Source: Tetracladium setigerum
Taxonomy: Eukaryota > Ascomycota > Leotiomycetes > Helotiales
Direction of reading: 5' to 3'
Assembly: GCA_031472005.1 (NCBI GenBank)
Contig: PZJY01000002.1
Span: 558,001 to 622,000, forward strand
DNA: 64,000 bases
The notes under the pieces were generated by a model. The model searched no databases. It had not been told where the DNA came from and saw only the letters and a program-made list of their open reading frames with translations. The position numbers and the translations under genes are program-made. Below, in pieces: positions 47,501 through 57,981 of this stretch; the stretch's first letter is position 1, and each line of letters begins with the position of its first letter.

Positions 47501-47580
47501 CTACTGAATTGCGCATCGCCGGCCTTCCTTTTCTTCAATCCGCACACAACTTTACAAGTCCCACGTAGGACTAGATCATT
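44563..47580. promoter_or_regulatory. Long divergent intergenic region, AHC1-like / Alba
   Basis: 3.0 kb between two divergent start codons. From 44640 to 45260 the + strand is strongly purine-rich, so the AHC1 sense strand is a pyrimidine tract. The rest has no convincing gene; open frames such as 44689-45369 (-) are low-complexity. Long 5' leaders or a noncoding RNA are possible but not shown. Confidence 0.4.
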
Positions 47581-48564
47581 ATGGACATCCGCAAATCAAA
47601 AAAGAACAACGCCCATTCTAAGCCCAAGAAGAATTCAACCTCAACTCCTCCCACCACCACCAATAAACCCTCCATCAAAACAGTCCAAGCAAGCTTGCCA
47701 GACAAATCCACAACAGTAGCAACGACAACAACAACAGCAGCAGCAACTTCAATGCCTCCTCCTCCCTCCCGCAAACGTGGTATCGACTCTATATCCTCCT
47801 CCGAAAACCCACCATTCGACATCACCTTCCCCCCAACCTCACACAATCCACACCCCACGCCGCTCCCAAAACCCTCCCCACCATCACCTCGAACACCCTC
47901 CTATCCAGCTCCTCCTCCCATCTCAATCACAACCCACACTTCGCACCAACTCACACAACCATCACCTCATCCACCAGCATAACAAAAAAAGTCACCGCGG
48001 CACTAAGTCTCTTGAACGAGGACAGCTTCAAAAATAAGAATAAAGAGGGGCCGATCCCAGTCATGGTATTTTGTGCCAAAGGCGATGCAGCTGCAAAGAT
48101 GATTTCGATTGTGGAGATTGTGAAGAGAAATCTTGCTGCGGAGGGGGGAAGTGGTTTGAATATGTTGTGGTGGAAGGGATGGTGGTGCAATTGCCAAAGC
48201 AGGAGCAGAAGAAAGAGCAGAGAGTGGGGAAGAAGGGGACGAAGGCGAATAAAGAACAAAGAGAAGGAAATGATGAGGAGACAGAGGAAGGAGGAGCAAA
48301 AGATGAGGAAGAGGAAGAGGAGGCCTTCGAAACTATGAAAACGCCCTTTGAGAGGATGATTGAGGGAAGGCCGAAGGTCAGAAGTACACCCGTCATGACG
48401 ATTTATCTGGCCAGGGCGAGGATTGATGAATTGAGGAAGAAATTTGGGTATGTTTGATTTTTCTGTTTGGTTGTTGTTGTCGAGGAAGGAAAGGGATGTG
48501 ATAGATTTGGCTAACACGGTGATACAGTGAGCAAACGAATGCTGAGCCAGCTCGTGATTCTTGA
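47581..48564 (+). CDS. Alba-domain nucleic-acid-binding protein, two frame breaks
   Basis: About 301 aa, two exons (intron 48448-48527). The N-terminal 125 residues are Ser/Thr/Pro-rich and disordered with Lys blocks (KSKKNNAHSKPKK). The Alba fold starts near residue 150: GPIPVMVFCAKGDAAAKMIS, IVEIVKRNLAAEGGKW, VVVEGMVVQLPKQEQ, and after a ~50-residue Lys/Glu insert, STPVMTIYLARARIDELRKK. Alba proteins of this type include Rpp25/Pop6-like subunits of RNase P/MRP and other RNA binders; which one is not clear. Two losses break the frame: six C at 47829-47834 and six G at 48143-48148. With one base restored at each, the frame and splice phase close to a stop at 48564. Confidence 0.85.
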
Positions 48565-49146
48565 TTCGGGCCAAAAGAACCCTGAGTGTAGGTTTTCCGT
48601 AGTAATGTTACCGCAGAAATTTTTTCATTTTCATTTTCCGGCGTTGGAAGGAACTTGTGTATTGCATTTACAAGATACCCTGTTGTTGCGTCTCTTGCAG
48701 CAACACTATAGAAGTACGAGAGGGCTTGAAACACAGTTTGAAAATTAAAAGAGTTTTTTTTTGGTTTGATTTCTCCGTTGAATTCCCGGTTGATTTGAAA
48801 AAGGACCTGTTCCTTGAGTCCTGGTATCCCGTCGACTGTGAACATGCCAACTTTCCGATTACAACGCCTTGGCTATGTACTGCACCTACGACCGACCCCT
48901 CCACACTGCAATGTGCAATGATTTCCTCCGTGCTTCAGATCAATATACAGCTGTTTCCTCCTACCCACCGCGAAACCAGCGAGCACAATCTCAACCTAGG
49001 ATATCCCTATTTGTACAACCGAGCACACCCCCGTCCCTTCCCTTCCCTTCCAAAGACCAACCCTATATTCATCCTCCTACTCAATCTCCAGCCTAAAACC
49101 CCATGACTACCACACCCCCTCCACAACCACAACCGCAATCACACTA
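48565..49146. other. Intergenic between convergent genes
   Basis: 582 bp between the ends of the Alba and VTC1 genes. No coding signal was seen. Confidence 0.4.
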
Positions 49147-49703
49147 CTACCGTCCTCCCTTTCCCCCCTTCTCCCCCGCATAGGTAATCCTCAAGACAAA
49201 ATTCACCACCACAGCAACCAACAAAATAATAGCCAAAAACGTCGGACCAAAGCGATCATCGAAGCCAGCCTGACCCCTCAATCGAATGGACTTCGCACGC
49301 CAATGGTAGGTGTAGAGGGCGTAGACCATCGTGGCCATCGCGACGAGCGTGAAGAGGAAGGCCGAGATGAAGGCCGGGCGGTCGCCGAAGTTGAGCATGC
49401 CGATGGCGAGGGCGCCGATGACGACCGTGAAGTTGAGCCAGCTGAGAAAGGTACGTTCGTTGGCGAAGAAGACTTTGGGTTCGACGCGGGTGGGGAGCGC
49501 GATGCGTTTTCCTGGGTAGGGTGGGTGGGAGGTTAGTTGGGGTACGAGGGTTGAGGATTTGAGGATTGAGGATTGAGGATTGAGGATTAGGATTAAGGAT
49601 TGATAGGGTCGGAGAGGGAGTAGATAGATAGAGAATTGAAAATGGAAGGAAGAGAAGGGTTATTCATACCAGGCGCAGTTTGGAGAAGAGGACGACTCGA
49701 CAT
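49147..49703 (-). CDS. VTC1: Vacuolar transporter chaperone complex subunit 1
   Basis: Small membrane subunit of the VTC complex, which makes polyphosphate and passes it into the vacuole. 132 aa in two exons; a 158-nt intron (49512-49669) follows the first 11 codons. The protein is the family's usual length and is almost entirely the DUF202 domain: VEPKVFFANERTFLSWLNFT, then three membrane segments (VVIGALAIGMLNFG; FISAFLFTLVAMATMVYALY; FGPTFLAIILLVAVVVNFVL). The conserved Arg in ANERTFLSW lies at the membrane face lining the polyphosphate path. The intron contains a tandem TTGAGGA repeat. No frame break. Confidence 0.95.
49551..49602. repeat. TTGAGGA tandem repeat in VTC1 intron
   Basis: About seven near-perfect 7-nt units, the last ones degenerate, inside the VTC1 intron. 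Confidence 0.8.
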
Positions 49704-50536
49704 GATGACGGTTGAGGATTGAGAATTGGTTCTTGCGATTGGAGTTGTTTTGTTGCTGTTGGGGTCGATAATCTGCAGTGCACTCCAGTACTACACACTC
49801 TCCGGATGGTTTTGGTCGGATGGAGAACAATTGACAGGAATAGACGAGGAATTGAAGTGGTGAGCGGGCAGAGGCGAATATTCGGATCGCTGGAGTGAAT
49901 GCTCTGTCACACTTTGGAGGGGAAGCAAGCTTCGTCGTTGGTTATCGTTGTGGTTGAAGAGCTGCTGCAGGCGAGCGATGCTGTAATAAAGCTGCTGCAA
50001 ACCAGGATTTGAACCTTTCCAAGACGGTTGTGGTGGGGCAACCGGTACGAAAACGTGGGTGGATTGATTGGCTGTACAGAGATTAGAAGCCAGCCGATAG
50101 CTGCAGCTGTAGCTCTGATTTGGAGAACTTTTGTTTTTTTCTCCCCTTCCTCTCTCCATACTGATTATGGAAGAGAGGGTCAATCGCAAATCTAGACATT
50201 TCGTGACTGCTGTGTATCTCAATATATTTGCGGCGTGTCCCGGAGATCGTGCAATTGTAACCATCAGCCTCGTCTGGTCGCCTCCCCTCCCACAACAGGT
50301 TCCAAGGTCAGCATGATGCCAAGATGTATCTAGATCACATACGGTTTAGCCTCCTTGGCTCTACTTTCCCCCCGAGCCCAAGCTCTCCATGCGTGTGTTT
50401 TGGTGTTTTGGTGTTTTGGTGATTTGAGCCTTGTCAACAAAGGCCCTCCCTTCAGAAACATTTCGAACTCTTTTTGCGATAACATCTAAAACCTACACCA
50501 CGCAACCCCTAAGATCACCTTACATATACCGCAGAT
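49704..50536. promoter_or_regulatory. Divergent promoter region, VTC1 / Tctex1
   Basis: 833 bp between two divergent start codons; both promoters must lie here. A short TTTTGGTG repeat is seen near 50397-50420. No Pho4-like element was confirmed. Confidence 0.4.
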
Positions 50537-51193
50537 ATGGCAACTCCAACCTCAACTCCTGTACGAACGTCTCCATGGATCATTTCACAAGTATTCTCGT
50601 TGCTGACCGCTCCATAGCCCATCTCCTTCACCCGCCTCAAGCAAATCGCAAACGATGTAAATCCCTTCCTTCCCCCACACAGAAAATCCAGCTAAACAAT
50701 AGAATAGGCTTGTCAAAGCGCACTGGGGAGCTCTGAGTTCTACGAGCACAACAAGACCGAGGCATGGAATACGACGATCATTGTTTGTTTGCCTTTGCCC
50801 CTCTCATCACCACCAACACCAACCGCAACCTGATGCTGACCATTCATCACAGAACAACATCCTCAAGGCTGTGATCTCCGAATCCTCCCCGCCAACGGAA
50901 CCCCAGCATACAAATACGCTGTCAACAGCACCATCATTCAGCACCTCGTCCCAACCTCGTCGCTAAACAAGGCCAAGGCCGTGGATGCGCCAGCAGTCAA
51001 GGCGGAAAGCGATGCCAGCAGCACCGAGGCAACATCGACAGATGGGAAGCCACACGTAGGCAGACGAGGCATGCATTCGGCGACAGGAGCATACTGGAAC
51101 GAGAAGTCGGATGGTATGTGGAGCTTCAAGTACGAGGGAGGTGAGAGCAAGGGATTGGATGTGGTTATCTCGGTCATCTGGATCGCGATATGA
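50537..51193 (+). CDS. Tctex1-type dynein light chain, one frame break
   Basis: Light chain of cytoplasmic dynein (DYNLT family), which sits on the intermediate chain and aids cargo binding. About 159 aa in four exons (introns 50561-50617, 50657-50707, 50783-50852). The fold runs from the helices (ISFTRLKQIAND, FYEHNKTEAWNTTIINNILK) to the C-terminal strands (GMHSATGAYWNEKSDGMWSF, then LDVVISVIWI). The strand segment YKYAVNSTIIQHL is also typical. A fungal insert of about 40 residues (Ala/Ser/Asp-rich) separates it from the last strands. The frame breaks at CCCC (50887-50890); adding one base joins SESSP to ANGTPAYKYAV and closes the gene at 51193. Confidence 0.92.
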
Positions 51194-52216
51194 GAGGACC
51201 GTAATACCTACGGAGAACGAATACCATGGAACGATATAAAACGGGATCTTTTGCAGAAGAAAAAGTGCGCGCCACTGGAATTGAGGCTCGTTGACCAGTC
51301 AAAATGTTTCAGCTGGTCAGCCGTGTTGATTGATGACCAGTGTTTAACTTTGCAAGCAACATGTGAGTGTGCACAATTGCCAGAGACAAGTGTCTCGGCA
51401 TTCTCCTCGAAGCACAGTTCCAATGTCCTGATACTCGGGCTGTTCGGAGCTTTCCGTCGCGTCTCAATTGTCACCTTACTATGCTTGTGTAACGTCACGA
51501 GGCTGTCTGGCTCACTTTCCACCTGTTTGTCAACATCCCCAAGTCCCTTACTGTAAGCATCAGGGGGGTGGCGAAACTCTCCCACAGCGCCAATATTTTT
51601 ATGTTGTTACGTGATTGGGTGGTGAATCCTTCTTTGGCTTCTAGACTCGTGTTGTGCATTTATCCCTTACTTTTAGCCCGCCCAGTCAGCAAAGGTCTCA
51701 CGATAGCATCGTCGAGGGCATGCAAGGCTACGAATACCTGATCGATCAGATGGCCTCCCTTTCTCGTCTACGATTTTCCGTCACCCCACTCTCCAGACTT
51801 TCCTTGAGCCGAACGCCTCTTCTCAATTGGGGCATTCCAACGAGTGTCCAACGATACACAAACAGGCCGGATAAAAACGGTCTGTTTTGCTACGGTAGCA
51901 ACTGCGTAACTGATGCCTCGGAATTAGTTCGCTGTGCGATTCATTCATCATCGGATACACCGCTCGCCATTCACCTTGCACCATCCCCCCTCGAGTCTCG
52001 ACCCACCTCCGGCGCGCGGGAGCTAAAAAGGCCCTGAAATGACGGACTTGAACCTTCTGAATCGCCAAACAATTTGACAGCTTTACCTTCTTCCTTGAAT
52101 TACTTAACTGCCAGCACCAGCAACGCATTTAAGCCTCGGCGACGAACCCTTCTCCTCGTCCAACAACACCGACAATCGCAACCACCCACACAGACAGTTA
52201 CAACCTACCACCAAAA
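51194..52216. other. Intergenic, promoter of F-box gene
   Basis: About 1 kb between two plus-strand genes. The open frame 51654-52037 shows no recognisable protein. It should hold the F-box gene promoter. Confidence 0.4.
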
Positions 52217-53126
52217 ATGCCTTCCAACTTGACCTTGATGCGTCTGTAAGTGATAGACCTCCTCATTGTGCAACAGTCTGTTGCTCTGACTTGACTCTTG
52301 ACTAACTGTGCAATGATTTTTCCAGTCCCGAGGACGTTCTCAATCACATCTCTGCAAAACTCACCGACCGAGACGACTATCTCGCAATGAGATCTACTTG
52401 CCAACTCACCTCCCGCCTCCTCCCCGCCTCCTCTGCCCCCCACAAACCCACGTCCACGCCCACGCCCATACCCCAGGTCCTTTCGCCCTCCACTTCGAAA
52501 CCAATCCATCCACCGCCACAAACTCCACCGCCAACACCACAACCAACACGACCCAAAACTCAAGCAACAACACCTCTGACACCGAACCGGAATGGGAATG
52601 GGAATTCAACATCACCTCTGCCATGACCCGCCGCCTCTCTCTCCTCCCCACTCAAGCACCAGCTCCCTCTCTCCCCACCCTCCCCACAGAAATCCATCTC
52701 GAAATCTTCTCCTACCTCGATAAAATCGACTCATGCTGCTTAGGACTTGCCTCACCGCGCACATACTCCATCTACCGCTCCATCTACGACGTCAAGATGC
52801 CGCTTTCAACGCGTCGCTCTGGCCCCAACAATCTCGAGCGGGCGTGGGGAATGGTGGAGACGAAGCAGATGTGCAAGCATTGTGGCATGTTCAGGTGTGA
52901 GTTGTGGAAGCACGTGGAGAGTTGGATGCCCAAGGATTTGGAGTATTGTAGCATGGTGAGGAAGTTTGGGAAGTCTGGGGAGGGAGAGAAGGATGGGTGC
53001 TTTAGGGTGAAACCTAGTAAGCCGAGGAGGTGTGGGAAGCATCCTGTTAGGACTACGACTGTGCATCAGGATGATGCTACTGTGGCTGCTTTGGCTGCGT
53101 TGGAGATTTTTTCGAAGGCTGTTTAG
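52217..53126 (+). CDS. F-box-type protein, one frame break
   Basis: About 276 aa, two exons (intron 52246-52325). The N-terminus is F-box-like (LMRLPEDVLNHISAKLTDRD, then YLAMRSTCQLTSRLLP). After a Thr/Asn-rich linker with His-Ala repeats a second F-box-like segment follows (LPTLPTEIHLEIFSYLDKID). The C-terminal third has a small Cys cluster (QMCKHCGMFRCELW) and a basic end. F-box proteins recruit substrates to SCF ubiquitin ligases; the substrate is unknown. The frame breaks between the two F-box-like parts at six C (52436-52441); one added base gives PASSAPPQTHVHAH. Without it the two halves would be separate frames, so the double F-box layout depends on this correction. Confidence 0.75.
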
Positions 53127-54859
53127 GGAGGAGTGGGGTTAAAATAGTTGTTTATGGAAGCTGGGGACAATTGGGGATTGGGGCATTGGGGAATTGGGGA
53201 ATCTGGGTCGGGGATTGGGATGGAAGGGGTGGGCGTTATTTGAAATTTTTTATGCATTACTGCGTTGGCCTTAATCTGGGTTTGATCTGGTGCGAATGGG
53301 TTTGATTTAGAGCGACGAGTTTAATAGGGAAAGAAGAGGAAGAGCATCATGGAACAAGCAAGCAAGAGAGAATGAGAGAGCGCGCGCATGGATAACATCG
53401 TGGAAGTCCAAGAGCATGGACAACTCCAACACTACAAGCAAGAAAGGCTAAAGCGAAGAGACGAGAAGAGAAGAGACGACCAAGACAAGACAAGATAATA
53501 AAGAAAGAAAGAGAGAGAGATGAGAGAAAGACCTTATAAATGATATAGTAGATAGATGCCTACCTTACATTACACTCTGCAATCTCCCCATAACTACCTA
53601 GGTAGCTAGGACAGATCAGAACGAACACTTAGTTACCGTACGTCTAGATGACATTAAATCTTGATCTTTAAATGCTAAAGTATCTATAATAAAAACATTT
53701 TGTGTTTCGTCTCGCTTCTTTCACGCGTTTTTTCGCCACTGTAGAAGTAAGTATTCGTTTGGTAAATACGACTACTGTATGTACCTCGGTAGATACCTCA
53801 GCCTTAGGAGGCATGCATCTATCTCCCCACCCACGCTGACAATAATCCGTGATCTATTCATTCATTCATTCATTAAGATTACAGCACAGTACAATACAAT
53901 ACAGTCCAGTACAGTAATCTCCCCACCTACTCACCATCTTACCAAGCGTGAGAAAGAAAACGCAGATCTCTCCCTCTCTCTATCTCGCAGATCTCCCCAC
54001 CACCGCACACACACACAATTGCCAAAAAAAACTCCTCCAAAAAGGTCTCCCCACGGAAACGAAAAAAATAATTCAATCATGCGTGGCCTCGCGTGATTCC
54101 TCCCTCCTCTTTTTCTTTTCCTCTCGCCTTTTCTCTTTTTTCCATTTCTTTTTTTTCGAGGGGGCGCTCCAGGAAACACATGACATGTCACCACTGCATT
54201 TTTCTGTAAGGTACCTACCTGGCAGGAACGAATGAAAGAATGAAATTTGTGAGGGAGGGCTTACTGTACCTTGGTAACTTTTTTTATTCAATTGGTTAAG
54301 AGGTGTTGTATCGTATGTATGTACAGTACATATGTATGGGGAATGCATCACGTAAGGAAATTGCTTTTCGTAGGTAAAGTACAAGAGGGTACTGTAGGGA
54401 AAGAGAAAGGGAGAAAAAGGAAATATGGCTTTTTTGGTTTTTGTTGTTGTTGAACTTGTTGAACTTGTTGGGGTTTGCATGTTCGTTATGTGATAGGATG
54501 TATAGTAATATACAAGTGCGTTAGATAAACAAGATAAAGTAAGGCACCAGGTAGGCAAGATAGGTAGGCCTGGGGGAGGAGCAAGCGAACGTGGGTCAAA
54601 TTGAGGGGTGGAATTTGTGGGTGTGTAAATGAGATAAGTAGTGTCTATCTTCACATTTCGTGCAAGTTACCGGTCAAGATTCAAGTTTAAGTACCTTAGG
54701 TACGGTGTGTATTATAGAAGTGGTATCTACCTCTCCAATCCCCCAAAGCAAAAAAACGCCACTGCTATGCCTACTCTTCACTTCCACTATTCTAAACCCC
54801 TAATCCTCCTCCCAATCCTCCTCCCCTCTAACAACAGCAACAACAACAAAAAGAACAAC
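53127..54859. other. Intergenic between convergent genes
   Basis: 1.7 kb between the ends of the F-box and Scy1 genes. It contains short repeats (GAGA-type near 53450-53530, an (ATTC)n run at 53855-53874) and low-complexity T/C tracts near 54100-54160. No gene was recognised. Confidence 0.4.
53855..53874. repeat. (ATTC)n microsatellite
   Basis: About five tandem TTCA/ATTC units in intergenic DNA. Confidence 0.75.
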
Positions 54860-57547
54860 CTACCATCCATCGCCCCACCCATCATCCTCCGCACTCTCCT
54901 TTACTTTCGTATCAACCTTCTTCACCACCGCCGGTTTCGCCGCGGGAACAACCGTCGTCTTCTTCGCCCCCGCACCCACTAAATTTCCTGCCGAAGATGC
55001 TCTACCCGCGACGCCTGGTCTGGTGCTACTGGCAGCGCTTGGTTTAGCGAGACCCTTTGGCAACGGTTTGGCCCCGGCTTTCTTCCCCGACTGAGCAGCT
55101 AGCCAGCCAGCGAAATCTGGTTCGCCGCCATCATCAAATGCCGTGGTAGTTTGAGGTGCTGCTTTCGGTCGTTTCGGCGCCTCAGAAGGAGCGTCAAAGT
55201 AATTCTCCTCATCCATATCACCCCACGCATCGTCGATTTCAATATCTTGATCAGCCGCTGAATCCTGGAAATATTCATTTGGGTTTGTAGAGGAGGTGGA
55301 TGTACGTGTTGATGCTGCTGATGGAGACGTGATAGCTTGTCTATGCAGGGCTGATGCCGATGCGGTTGTGCTGGGGTTTTGCGAGATTCGGTTGGTGGTG
55401 GGAGGGACGAGGGACGAGGGACTTGTTGAGAGGCGCCGTTTGCATTGGATTGAATTTCGCCCGCGGCAGTAGAGAGGGTGTTAGTGAATGAGGAGATAGC
55501 CCAGCCGGTCCAGGAGGCAGCTTCGCTTGCTTGGGGAGTGCTCATTCGTGGGGTGGAACCTGATGATGCTTCGGCTACAGTTGGAGCTGGGATGACGGTG
55601 TCTGGCATTGTAGAAGCGAACTTGCGAATTCGTTGGACGTAGGTGTCGAGGGTTTTGTTTGCTTGGTCTCGAATTAATTTTTCTTTGTCAATGAGACATG
55701 GGCAAAGAGAAGGTAAGATTCGGTTCGCACAATCGTCTTCATTGAAGGTGTCGGATGTTACTGCTAGAGCCATCAAAGCGGCATTTCGGGCGTGTACGAA
55801 AGGATCTCGGAGTGATCGAGTGAATGCAGCGATAAGCACCTTAGATCTGGTACTAACTCCCAGATTCTTGGAGATTTTTCCAAGGCAGATTGTGGTATTT
55901 GTTCGAATACCAGGTTGCTCGTCGTTGGAGGTCTTGGCAAGGTATTTTAGAAGCTCGCCATTTATAGTTCTATCGGACAGTTTGGATATGATTGTCAAGA
56001 CGGCCTTGACTGTTTGCTCCCGAACGACGGGAGCAACATCTGTAAAGCCAGTGACCTGCAATAGTCAGCACCATCCTCAGATTTCTAGAAATACACATAC
56101 CATTTGAGGAAAGATCTTATCGTTGACTATCTTTTGAGGTAATCGATCAATCATGATCGGAAGATTGTCTAACAGAGAAACTCTGATAGCTCGGTCGGGA
56201 CTGGTAAACAGTCTCACAACAGCAGGTGTTACCTTGGTCTCGAATTCGTCGTCTGTAAGTTTTTTACTGATTTTCATGACCACCCCAAAGACCTTAGGCC
56301 CACCTCCACCAAACTCAACAGATTTAAGAAGTTCGGGTAGGATTTTCATCTTAAAGAAATCTTCTGGGAAGTCGTCTGATAGTCCGTCTAGGTCACTGGT
56401 CTATATCAGCCGCAATTCTCACAACAATTGAAAACACACACCTTAGGAATTCCTCTCGTTCCTCTTCTGACTTCATACCGAGGTTATCCACGGTTTCAGT
56501 AAGTTTGATGAGAGGTGTACTAAAGAATCCTCCGTTCCTTCGTCCTTGTTCCAAGAAACTCCCCACGCTGATCCTAGCTTTGGGTTGTTATTGACTAATC
56601 TTCTATAACTGGAATGCATTGATGGCGGAATGTTCTTGGTCTGGCCAGCTTGATCGCTGCCATTGAAATCTCCATTGAAAACTTCAAATATTAAAGTCCC
56701 AAAATTGTACGAGTCGACCGCGGTGAGAGGATGTCGCTTAATCTGATCCCATCCTGAGGCGAGTTCAGGGGGAGTATACCGCCCTGCGTCTGGAACCAGA
56801 CTGCCATAGTTCTAGCTACCAATCAGTAGGCGCTTCTAAATCGGGAGAGAAAAATCGAGAGAGAAAAAGCGTACATAGATTACGGCATCATCATCCTTCA
56901 TGCTACTTAAAACTTCAAGTCCACCAACTTTCCATTCACCACTTTCACTTGTATATATCGAGCCAGCTCGTAGGGCGCCGTGAACGGAGGCAGCTTCGTC
57001 ATTTATGAATTTAATTGTTTGCTGGAACGTAAGATTAGCAAGTAATGAGATCTTTGGTCAGTCGAGATTCTTACTGCAACTCCAAATAGGCCCCATTTCA
57101 ATGTTTCTGCGCTCATGCTCTTCCGTTTGATATGCCATCGTAATGGTGTTACTCTTTCGGTGGCAATATAAATGTAACTTTCTGTCTACATTCCATGAGT
57201 ATGTGTTCAATCTTGATATATTCCTTGGGCTAGTACTTCGACTGTATCCAGCACTTTGATAACTCCTGGATGGCGGAGAGTTCGTAGCTTCTTGACGGCG
57301 TTCCTTGCCATTGGCAGGCGAGATTTATTGACACCAACATCGAAAGAAAAGATACTGCAATTAGATCCATCTTCCTATGTGGAAGATTAGCAGCCTGTCT
57401 CTATTCACTAACTTCCGTACCCACACGTTTTGTCCCGTTGTTTAGAACCCAGATACTCGTGTCCACATCGACTCGATCGCCAAAGGTGTATGGAAACGGG
57501 GGCCCTTTCGATATTGCTGAGGCCACAGCAGATTTAAAGAACTCCAT
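54860..57547 (-). CDS. Scy1-like (Cex1/SCYL1) pseudokinase with HEAT repeats, two frame breaks
   Basis: Cytosolic protein linked to COPI/Golgi traffic and tRNA export. About 793 aa in seven exons (introns 57375-57424, 57186-57236, 57022-57074, 56812-56874, 56396-56441, 56056-56100). The N-terminal half is a kinase fold (MEFFKSAVASAISKGPPFPY, VLNNGTKREDGSNCSIFSF) without catalytic motifs: the HRD position reads HGALRAG and the DFG position reads VGGLE, so it is inactive. HEAT repeats follow (KVFGVVMKISKKLTDDEFE, PVVREQTVKAVLTIISKL, LLKYLAKTSNDEQPGIRTN). The tail is disordered and ends DDGWGDGW, the family's coatomer-binding type of end. One base is missing at TTT (56579-56581) and another in the C-rich tail region (about 55380-55420); restoring both closes all phases. 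Confidence 0.9.
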
Positions 57548-57981
57548 GGTGAAAGGATGACAGGATGCGCAAGTTGAAGTTCAAAAGAGGGTAGAAGGTG
57601 CATGTGTGGCATCTATGATTTAGGAGCATCACAGTGCAGCAGCTCATGCCCCTCCAAAAGCTGTAGCCCCGTGGGTCACCGTAGTAAGATGAAGGGTCAC
57701 CGTAGCCGGGAGTGCAGCCTCGCCAAGGCCAGGCTCCGTCTTAAAACACTTCGATTCACGCCCTCGCGACTTCATCAATTTCCAACAACTTCCAACAACA
57801 AGAAGATCAAGAAAGCTTCGTTTCCCGAAGACTTGTGTATTGGAGACCATGCTCCTGGAACATATATACCTCTCAACCAAGGTCCTTCAGAATACATCTA
57901 AATATCCATTTGCCTTGTCAAACGATTTCCATCGCGGTCTGCCAGTCGTTTGCTCCTTTGCGCGACGATGCAAAGTCGACG
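57548..57981. promoter_or_regulatory. Divergent promoter region, Scy1 / PHD gene
   Basis: 434 bp between the Scy1 start and the proposed start of the PHD-finger gene. It must hold both promoters if the latter start is right. Confidence 0.4.

Noticed and set aside
47951..48574. 207-aa minus-strand open frame opposite the Alba gene
   Set aside because: It is the shadow of a Lys/Glu-rich coding strand, giving Phe/Leu/Ser runs; the plus strand has the conserved Alba motifs.
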